A stretch of 64,000 nt of DNA from Leuctra nigra (Eukaryota > Arthropoda > Insecta > Plecoptera > Leuctridae): NCBI GenBank assembly GCA_934045905.1, contig OW203763.1, positions 39,214,724 to 39,278,723 on the forward strand. The letters are read 5' to 3'. Positions 45,386 through 55,100 of this stretch are shown piece by piece (the first letter of the stretch is position 1; every line of letters starts with the position of its first letter). The position numbers were made by a program, and so were the translations under genes. The notes under the pieces are model-generated. The model searched no databases. It saw only the letters and a list, made by a program, of their open reading frames with translations, and had not been told where the DNA came from.

Positions 45386-46740
45386 TTCCCGAAAATTTGC
45401 TGTCACCGCCACAGCCTAAGCGGCTGAACCGATCAACCTGAAATTTGTACCACTTATGCACTTTTGGCGTCTGATGATACCTTGCCTCTTGTGATTTTTT
45501 GTGCCGCCATTTTTAAACCGGAAGTGACGTCATATCTCAAAAACGTCTGGACCGATTGGAACGAAATTAGCAACATTCGATTTAGATGGTATCTTTATGA
45601 AGTATCAATAAAAAATTAATTTTTTTTTTATTTTTTTTAACCGGAAGTGACGTCATAAATACGCAATATTTAACTAATTTCAACAAATTATACTTAAAAT
45701 ACATACATAATTAACTTACATTGTAACATAGACAATACAATTTATAAATTCAAGGTTGCAGTGTTCTCGGCCGCCATTCCTGAAACCGGAAGTAACGTCA
45801 TATATCTAAAACGCCTGTCACGATTGCAACTGAACTAGCTCCTGCGTATTCATTCTGCAATTTATTTGAAAAATCAATTGTGAAAAATGAATAAACAAAT
45901 TAACGGTACCGGAAATGGCGGCAGGAACCACTAAATGAAACCGGAAGTGACATCATATATAACAAACGGTATGAACGATTTTACGGAAATATAGGGATTA
46001 TGAATTCAGATGGTCGTTCATGAAGTATCAACTAGATTGTTTTTTATTAGCTATACCGGAAATGACGTCATAAATATGCTAAATGTCGTCATAAATATGC
46101 TAAATGGCACTAAATTCACCACTTTATACTTTTAAATAGATATCAGTAAACGTACTTTGTAAATAATTATAAATTCAAGGTTGCAGTGTTCTCGGCCGCC
46201 ATTTTTATAACCGGAAGTGACGTCATATATCGAAAACGGCTGTACTGATTGCAACCAAATTTGGGAAATGTGTAGGTCTAATAATTATGAATTAAAGACG
46301 ACATTATTTTCAGCCGCCATTGTTTAAACCGGAAGTGACGTCATATATCAAAAACGGTTGTATTGATTGCAATCAAATTATGCAATTTTGTAGGAATTAT
46401 AATTATGAATTCAAGACGACATTATTTTCGGCCGCTATTTCAAACCCGGAAGTGACGTCATATATCGAAAACGGCTGGACCGATTGGATAATCATTTTAA
46501 TCTCTAACCAAACACAACTTTTCTTAGTACCTATCCAAATCGGTTGACGCGTATTTTTTTTAAAGAAATTAGTCCTTGCTCGGATATGTGCTACAATCTG
46601 TATGAATAAACTAACAAAAGAAGTGATATCCCAGAAAAAAAACACTCCATGTAAAAAAGGCAGCCAAGTCTATATATTTACTTTAAAAAAATTCAACACC
46701 GAAAAGGAGTGATATCAAAAAAGGAGCCAAGTCAATGACA
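44838..46740 (+). mobile_element. 1.8-kb hairpin/ETS-CRE element, copy 2 (inverted relative to copy 1)
   Basis: Starts CTAGTGGAGCGGTCGCTTCA and runs through repeated CCGGAAGTGACGTCA units (45518, 45641, 46211, 46329, 46446). It reaches a decayed version of the outer hairpin (GTGATATC, AACACT, AGCCAAGTC) near 46740. It is more degenerate than the copy at 55251 and is interrupted by a CTT microsatellite. Confidence 0.75.
45132..45384. repeat. (CTT)n microsatellite, about 84 units
   Basis: An uninterrupted pyrimidine triplet run of about 250 bases. It appears as poly-Leu or poly-Arg open frames, which are artefacts. A purine/pyrimidine mirror tract of this length can form triplex DNA. Confidence 0.98.
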
Positions 46741-47100
46741 TTTACAAATATTTAATCGTATTTTTGAAATAAAAGAATAAACACCGAGAAATACTTTACA
46801 AAAGGACTTCAACAGGTCCATGTTCACAACACAACAGGTCCATGTTCAATACAAAAGAACAAAACAAATACAACAAAACTCAGCATACATACATTCGAAA
46901 ATCTACAACCAAATTCCAAATAGAATTAGAAAAGCCAAATACATCAATCAGTTCAAAAATGCTCATAAAACACTCCTCTCAAAAGCAGCATATTACTTAG
47001 TCGAAGAGTTTCTTGATAAGAACATTAATTAGTTAGTTACTTAGGTAATTAGTTTTGACTCAAATATTAGTATTCGCATTAGACTTATAGTTCATAATTA
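46741..47100 (+). pseudogene. Non-LTR reverse transcriptase C-terminal fragment
   Basis: The frame at 46820-47032 encodes SAYIHSKIYNQIPNRIRKAK, then a FKNAHKTLLSKAAYYLVEEF ending, the pattern of LINE ORF2 C-termini (compare IRIFNSLPDSIR and YYSVDEFLN at about 1480-1600). Truncated at its 5' side. Confidence 0.65.
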
Positions 47101-47160
47101 TAATAATTTTAATTTTAATATATAAAATAAACAGTACTGTATGAGTTCTAAGTATTTATT

Positions 47161-47207
47161 TTGAGTGACGTTTCAAGTGAACTGTGTCACCCCTCATCAG
47201 GCTCGGA
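47161..47207 (-). ncRNA. Hammerhead-ribozyme-like motif of the Penelope element (degenerate)
   Basis: On the minus strand, CTGATGA (47200-47194) is followed by a stem-II-like segment in which GGTGA and TCACT can pair (about 47193-47175). GAAA-CGTC follows (47074+100 offset: 47174-47067+100, i.e. 47174-47167). These are the conserved core blocks of a hammerhead with the minimal palindromic stem III (ACGT) known from Penelope-like elements. Stem I is only partial (GAG with CTC, with a mismatch next to the cleavage site), so activity is doubtful. Confidence 0.5.
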
Positions 47208-48330
47208 AATGTAACATTTTAAAAGAAGAGAAAACAAAACTGATAACATCATAGAGACTTATAAAAACAATTACACATAGAACCAGAAAGCACGAGTCAA
47301 AAATCATTGGGCATGCGTATAGACATCATTCCAAAACTAGCTGCGTCCCATGCAATTGAAAGCATTGAAAGCAGCTGGCTGGGAAGACGTTGCAGGTTCT
47401 GTAGGCTGCACCCTTATTCTTGCCAACACTGGCTACCAAGCATGAGGCAGGTAAATACTATCTTCCCTCTTGTTGCAGTTGTGAGGCCTTCTCTCAATTT
47501 CAATCGCCTCGCGGATAGACCGTATGGCACAGTTCTCAACTGCAACAAGAGGCCTCATAGCGTCGAAATTGATGGAGTGTCCAGTGTTCAGTACATGTGT
47601 CGCTAGCGATGACGTGGTTGTCTTGTTCTTGACGTCTCGACGATGTTCTTTAAGCCGAGTGGACATATTTCGACCTGTTTGGCCAACATATTTTCGAATA
47701 CATTCCGAGCAGGGAATTTCATAAACCCCCTTCTTCTCTAAATGTATTTGATCCTTGACCGGCCTCAGCATCGCCCCTATCTTCCTGTCTGTGTTGAAGA
47801 TGGTCTTGATGTTTACTTCTGCAAGAAGGCGGCTCACCCAGTCCGTCAAATCCCAGTCCCAGTCCTCGAATGTATGGCAGGAAGGCTAGTTTCGGACTTT
47901 CCGGTTGAGCTTAAGAAGACGCCTCCTTTTCTGACGACGCCTCCTCTTCTACAACGTCCTGCTCTGCTCTTGGAACACGATTCCAAGCTTTATGAAACAC
48001 GCGGTTTGGGTAGCCATTCTGGATAAGTTCATCCCGTAGAAAATGAGCCTCAGCACCAATGTTGTCGGCATCTGCAATCCTCTACGACCGGGTGGCCAAC
48101 GTGTAAGCTACAGAGCGGATCTGCGCCGGATGATGGTGGGATGATGCATTGAGGTGTCTGTTTGTATGCGTCGGCTTCCGATAAACAGTGTAACCGAGCA
48201 TACCATTGGGTTACTTCAAAACTAAACAGTCTAAAAAGGCAAGCTTCTCATCAGCTTCTAATCATTAATCATTAATCATCAGCTTCTCATTAATCTTCAC
48301 TTGGAATTCCTCAATAATGTCTACTGTAAT
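47161..48330 (-). pseudogene. Penelope-like element fragment with GIY-YIG endonuclease
   Basis: Reading minus from 48330: a piece of the RT C-terminus (VDIIEEFQVKINEKL, then KLAFLDCLV and MLGYTVYRKPTHTNRHLNAS), broken by a stop and short ATTAATG repeats. Then the frame at 47849-47433 carries the GIY-YIG-type nuclease GVYEIPC..CIRKYVGQTGRNMSTRLKEH followed by HVLNTGH and IREAIEIER, features of Penelope-like elements. The 3' flank at 47161-47210 holds a hammerhead-like motif. Stops and frameshifts in the RT part mark it as inactive, although the nuclease segment is intact. Confidence 0.85.
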
Positions 48331-49300
48331 ATTACTTATGCATACCTACCTATTTTAAATTTTAATACTCTACTTATCATAAGAATGCTTTCCTAAATAC
48401 CCTCATATGAGGGCCTCATTATTGAGTCCCTCAAGGGTCAATACATTGTAATATTTACTATTGTAATGTGAAAAGGAAATAAAACTATGAAAACTATGAA
48501 TAGATTGTTAGCAAAATGTTCTATAATCACACTTTCATCAATTAGTAGATAACGATCCATTATCTCGGCTAAAAAAGATATTCAATCGCACTATCACATC
48601 AAATGAGACCTTCTTGTCACCGAGACAAAGTTTTAATTTTATAAGTTTAGTTTAGTTTAGTTTAGTTAGTTTATTTTTATTTGTCTGTTGACCAGGTAAA
48701 GTGGTATAATGTCAACATACTGCATAGTAAAAAGTCAGTACAGTAACTAATACAATAGTTGTAATACATTACAATATCTAACTTCTTAATCATCCTAGTA
48801 AAAAATCAATCACTTTATAACAGAAATTTTCAAAAAAATACATTTTCATATCACTTTTATCTCATTAGGGAAAGCATTAATAAACTTGCAGCCTGCATAA
48901 AAAGGATCACTTGTAAACAATTTCAGTCTGTGCAAATGAACTGTTTGTTTCTTAAAATTACAGTTATTCCTGAGAAGATGCCGTGTGTTCACACTCACTA
49001 GTCACTGCACTATTCGTAACTAAATGACCATGTTCCATTACAAATAAAACAGAACAATAAATGTATAATTGTATAAAGATGGGAAAGACTAACATAAGTT
49101 TAAGAACAAGATCGCATCCCAGGTGCTGGAACTAACCTAGGCAATTCCTCCTTTATTCATAGGACCATTGCAGAATAGAATAGACTTCCATTAGAGATGT
49201 GCAATAGATGAATAGCATCAATTCCAAAATCTTTCGGACTAGCTATAAATGAGTTAGTAGTTGCTATTTTTTTTATTTAACGACGCAAATGCATTACTAT
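48331..49300 (-). mobile_element. Probable LINE 3' region with (CTAAA)n tail
   Basis: On the minus strand the sequence runs to AAATAAACTAAC and then CTAAA repeats at about 48648-48665, a LINE-like simple tail. Before it there is only AT-rich DNA without a readable RT domain. Low certainty about its upstream limit. Confidence 0.35.
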
Positions 49301-49329
49301 GTATTTTCTCCTCACCATGGGATCCGCAG

Positions 49330-50525
49330 TCCGCAGGATTTCTGTCAGGGGGGGGGGGGGGGGCACCGCGTTTTATTGGTTTTTGGACACTTTGAAATCA
49401 ATTTTGAGACATATTGAGGTGTATTTTGTTGAAAAATGTAATATTTTTGAGCGAGCGACTCATTTTGGCTCTTTTTTTTAGTTTTAGTTTTTTTCTGTTA
49501 TTGAGGTCACAGTCACAGTTTTTCTTCGATCAAGCTAAAATTTTGCACACATGTACGGACCATTTCTGGGCGTTGCAGACCCTAATTTTTTTGAAATCTC
49601 TGATTGGTTCAAATTTAAAAAAAATCTTTCGATTGGTTGGTTTGATCAATTTGAAATTTAGACAAGTCATTACGACCAACCTTTTCCCCAATCTAACAAG
49701 GTTTCAGCCAAATCCTCCCTTTGGTTAAAATTTAAAAAAAACTTTCATGTGATTTTTGAAATTTAAGCTAAAACCGATTGACCGATCAACTTAAAACTTT
49801 GCATGGTCATTGGGACCAACATTACCTGTATTTTTGAACATTTTCAGTCTATTCCGTGTATCCAAAAGTTATTCACAGTAAAATTTACGGACATTTTGCG
49901 TGTTCATGGCTATCTAATTTCTCGAATTTCATATTTCACGGCAACTTCAACTCTTCAGTCCAAGGTAGTTAGAGCAGAAACTTTCTACCGCATATGAAAC
50001 TAATAATGACCGTTCAACAGATCTATCTAATATTGTGTACACTTATCATATGAGTGGTCCCAGGTATATTTTTTGAACGAGAACCTGTGATTTTTTAAAA
50101 TTAACAAGGACCCGCTTGATCAACTAAAAACTTTGCATGTTTATTGGGAATATTTTAGGAATTTTTGGAGATTTTCATGCAAGTCTGTTACGAAATTCAA
50201 GAATTATTGGCTATTAAGGAAATTTTCGATAGACAGAATTTCGGTTCGAGGTGTTGCGCGTATCCGTGCTCGCTCATTAACGCGTTACACAGAGCGTTTT
50301 CCTAGTTTAACTTTAGACACTTTTGGTGGATGGCATGCCACCACCTTGCCCCGCAGGGAAGTTTTTGGTTTTTTAACACTTTGAAATAATTTTTTTTATA
50401 TTTTCGTTTACAAAATGAAGTTATACATAAAACACCACAAAAAATTATGTTTTCCTGAACTCTAGGGAGGGGGACACGCGCTCCCCCTTGCCCCCCCCCC
50501 CCCCCCCCCTGTGGCCGCCCATGCT
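49330..50525. repeat. Dispersed repeat with G/C homopolymers and CCCCGCAGGG word
   Basis: Shares with 11360-11650 the order G-run, GTTTTTGGACA, ACTTTGAAATCAATTTT, CCCCGCAGGG, AAAATGAAGTTATAC-like, C-run and CGCCCATGCTCA. Inside, at about 50256-50308, is the inverted ACTAGGAAAACGCT end of another family. No convincing ORF. Confidence 0.6.
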
Positions 50526-51989
50526 CATCGCTTTTATTTAATTCCTCACTGACGCATAAGCACCTACAAATTACCTTCTTTTACTATATTTAATTTGTTT
50601 TTAACTGTGATTCATTACATTTGAAGGGTAGGTACGTGAAAGAACGAAAGAAGTATATTTTTTGAGTGAGACGTGTCAACTGGTAGGGAATCGGTTTAGA
50701 ATAGAAAAGAAGCATATTCGTAATAATACAAAAAGGAGTACATTCAATTATATTATCCTATTGGATTACTGATCTTCCACGTAACTCAACATGTAGGAAA
50801 CAATATGATTCCCCAAAAGAAACAGTTCAACAGTGAGGTTGCAGAGTCCTTTAAATGGAGACTTTCACTTCCCAGACGCATTCTCTTCGAATAGAATCAA
50901 ATGGATTTGTTCCCCTTTACCTTCATTTCATTCCTTGACACAGTGAAGACTTTCCACTTGCAAGAGTTAGAACAATATTATAAATAAATCAAGTAATCAC
51001 AGAGGATATTTAAGAATAAAACAGTACAAATATAGTATATCAATGGACGTTTAATTTAATTTCAATTCTTTCTCTCGATCGCAGTTTCATTGTCATCACA
51101 GGAAATTCGAACACCAACAAGTACTGATAAAAATGTTCAAGTGCCCAGAAGAAATAATTGTGGGAGGGGCTGGGATTGTCAACTTTACGTGGGTCTCGGG
51201 CACATTGTTTCAGACAAATTTTGTGTGCCTTGATGGATTCATGCATTTTAAGCGTACCTACTTGATTGTTTTTGAACATGTTGAATTCAAGAATGAAGTT
51301 TAGGGGCAAATAATATTTTGTTCATTTAACAAAAGAACCTTGAAGACCAGGGTTCGGCCTCGAATTTCATGTACGGCTAGATCGTTTCGTGCAATTTTGG
51401 GGCTTTACACTATGATTTAACTTCTTAGGAAATTAACGACATTTATCAAAAAATAATTGTGAATTTCACTTCACGGTATCCAATCTTGGTTCAGTATACC
51501 AATTACCTACACACGAATAGTCAGATCTTTTTCTCTCTGTTGCAATTTGAAATATTTTATATAAAAAAAGATGGCAAGTTTTGGAATTTAAACTCCTCGA
51601 AACGAATTTGGAAAGCATAAATTAACCAATTTTACCCTATAAAGTATCTAGAAAATAAAAATAAAATCATCCCATTTGCATAAAAAATATAGGGAACATG
51701 TGGTTTATAGGAACAATAGGAAATATAGTATCGCTGGGAACCCTGATTAATGGACAAACTCAGAATGTATTTTCACAAATTAACATTAATTTATTGCTAT
51801 AGTTACCAAATAATACAATTGTAACCTTTTTAAAGCAAAAAAGAAAACATACATACAACCATAAATACAAAAATACAACCAAATGAATAAATTTTGACAA
51901 TTTCAAATGCGTTCATTAAAGACCCACAAGGTGATCACAATGACGTGTTTTTGAATGATTGGTTTCAGCATAAAGGTTTCAGTCCATCT
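50526..51989. other. Spacer and probable Nup155 3' UTR
   Basis: No exons seen. On the minus strand AATAAA at 51795-51790 lies about 195 bases after the Nup155 stop and is the best poly(A)-signal candidate. Confidence 0.4.
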
Positions 51990-52119
51990 TCAGCGCGTCA
52001 CCTTCAGTTTCATGTAAATATCGTCGATCATGTCGACCAGGTCCTTTGCAGCTTGTTTGTTGATCAGGATGCTGAGACAAGATGCCAGCACCTCCACAGC
52101 GTACTCCTGGCTCACAATC
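51990..52119 (-). CDS. Nup155: Nup155 terminal coding exon (functional copy)
   Basis: Acceptor CTGCAG|G, then 42 codons ending IYMKLKVTR and TGA. This is the only array copy that keeps AAKDLVDMIDDIYMKLK in frame. Phase joins cleanly to the GAA-AG end of 52769-53006. Confidence 0.85.
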
Positions 52120-55100
52120 CTGCAGGACACAAACAATCAGGTTACAAGGATCATGTCGACCAGGTCCTTGTGGCATGGTTGTTGATCAGGATGCTGAGAC
52201 AAGTTGCCAGCACCTCCACAGCGTACTCCTAGCTCACAATCCTGCAGGACACAAACAATCAGGTTACAAGGATCATGTCGACCAGGTCCTTGTGGCATGG
52301 TTGTTGATCAGGATCCTGAGACAAGTTGCCAGCACCTCCACAGCGTACTCCTAGCTCACAATCCTGCAGGACACAAACAATCAGGTTACAAGGATCATGT
52401 CGACCAGGTCCTTGTGGCATGGTTGTTGACCAGGATGCTGCGACAAGATGCCAGCACCTCCACAGCGTACTCCTGGCTCACAATCCTGCAGGACACATAC
52501 AATCAGGTTACAAGGATCATGTCGACCAGGTCCTTGTGGCATGGTTGTTGGTCAGGTTGCTGAGACAAGATACCAGCACCTCCACAGCGTAATCCCGGCT
52601 CCTGGCGTACCTACTCTTAATCATCATCATAATCATTCATTTGTCGCCATTAATCTAGCTGCAGAACAGGGCTACGTTAAAAAAGTCGAGTAAAAGTCTC
52701 TACTCGAGTCTCTAATCTCTAATCTCTCATCGAGTCTCTATACCTCAGAGAGAGAGAAGTGTTTGTACCTTTCATTCGTGTTTCTGGGTAGAGTGAGAAC
52801 GGCCGGTGCGAGCTCGCCTATGACTCGGACGAGATGGAACTCGTCGCCCTCCTCCTGCCAGCACGGCTCGTTGGCAACCATGAGGTCGCTGTACACGTGC
52901 AGCAGGCGGCCGACGCGCATCCCCAGCTCCAGGAACAGCTCGAACACGAGGCTTAAGTCGCCTTCCATACGACACGTCTGGATCTCCAGCAGTCGCACCA
53001 ACGTCTCTGCACACGGAGACAGAGTACAGCGTTAAGAATAGGACTAGGAAAGAATTAGGGATAGCAGAACATCACTGGCCGGATACTGGACATTTGGCTT
53101 GCTTGTTTTTCTGCATTAATCTGTATAAAATTCTGCATGAAGACCAGTAGGCTCAAGTGGTCGAATACTGGCGGGTACCATGGTTCTAGTCAGCTTAGTA
53201 GTTACTAGTGGGTTGGATGACCGTTTAACTCTGGCTTGCTAGGTTGCTGCTGTTGGGCCAGAGAGACTGGGGTGTTTGAGTGTTAGTGTGACGACCTCCC
53301 TCCACCTGTTATCAGTCTCTCGACGGCGCGGATGGCCCCCTTGGTATCTTTCGTCAGGAGTAGGCTATGCCGGTATTGGGTTTTAAATACTCCCTTCTCT
53401 ATATTACATTCTCACTTGTGGACCCTCGGCTCTGTTGAGAATGTATGCTTAATAATAATCAGATCATTCTTGTCAATAAACAATGCTGTATGTACCTCAG
53501 AGGTAGAAGGCCCGATATCCATCTCAATTATTCTTGAAGTGAGCTAAAAATCCATAAATTCTACCTTCATTGAGTTATATTTGTAATAGTGACACCAGTC
53601 ATTTAACTATAATGGTTGACTTTGCAGTTGTTCGGGCCTTCTACCTCTGATGTCCTGAAGCTGTGCATGAGACTCACTGGTCGGGAAACATCTGGGATTG
53701 GAGATGTACAGATGTCCCAAGCTCCTGATCTTTGCCAACACGGCCTCCAGCTTGGCCTGGCCGTCGGCGTCCGCGCAGCCACTGATCTCCTTGTCGATGA
53801 TGCGCCCCCAGATGTTGGCCACTAGTGTGGGGTCGTGGTGAGAGGCAATGTCGACGATAGCCAACTCCACGTCGTACAGACCGAACACTTCGGCGTAGGA
53901 CTCGAACAGCACGGTGATCTCAATGAAGCCTGGAAGTTGAGAGGAACAATATCATCGTCCGTGACCTCAAGGGGTTAATAGATTGCATACTGCACTTGAA
54001 GGTAAACATTGGAGATAATGTTTCCTAAATATTGTCAGAACCTTTTGAACCATTCATCATCATCATCATCATCATCATCGCTCCAAGGATTTGGCAAACT
54101 TTCCTGTTCCATCCTCAATTTTCAAGCCACCTGAATTTCGGGTACCAATATCTCTTCTGCCTTTTAGTTGAAAGGTCAAACTCAAGATCTATTTTGGTAG
54201 GCGGTCATCGTCAATTCTACACATATCATTCTACCAGTCATACCTTCCCTCATACAATTTTTCATTCATGAACAGTTTTAATTTCATGGATATTTTAACT
54301 CCTTTCTTATGTCAGTGTTCCCTATCTTGTCTTGCAGTTGACACCTTTTAACTCTTTGCAAGAACTTTATTTCTGCTAATTGTATTCTGTTCTTGCACCA
54401 TTCACATTATGAAAATAGTGAAATTTAATGGAAAAAATCTAATTTTTTAGTCGAACTTTCAACATTAACACGCACTTATAAACTCGATAATTTAAGCCCA
54501 AACTCGACTAAAAGCTGGAAATTGAGACATTTTAGATTTAAGTCGAGATAGGCACAAATATCGTTTTTAGGTTGGTGTTTATGTTCCAAGGTCGACTAAA
54601 ATATTACATCTGTTAATAATTTTCCATAATTTTCATTATGTGAATGGTTCAAAAGTTATGACGACATTTATTATTGTTTCCAATATCTTCGAGTGAAGCT
54701 TGACTCCTCAGTTTAGTCCAGTCACTTGTTGAGTTGTTGACGTACCTCCTTGAAGTGTGTCGAGGGCTGTGTGGATGTCCGGTCGGCCGTCAGGTACCAT
54801 CTCGTACAACTCCTGATAGATGCGCTGCTGCAGTTGACCCACAGCAATGATGTCCTGTATTTGATGCACAAGTTCCCTGTGCGAGCCCCGTGGAAGAGAG
54901 AGCAAGGTGAGCTTGGCGCGGGCCAAGTAGTCCAAGCGTTTTGTCAGTGTCAAGCTCCTGGAAGACATCAACATCATCATCAACATCGTCATCATCATCG
55001 TCATCGTCATCGTCGTCTGTGCATTCAACGGGGAAAGTGTTAAGATCATAGATCCTGAAATTACCCGATGAATCGACTGACATGATGAAACGTTGTATTT

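Noticed and set aside
45112..45461. Poly-Leu and poly-Arg ORFs
   Set aside because: Pure product of the (CTT)n microsatellite.
48640..48670. Telomere-like repeat
   Set aside because: (TTTAG)n differs from the insect TTAGG repeat and is better read as a LINE tail on the minus strand.
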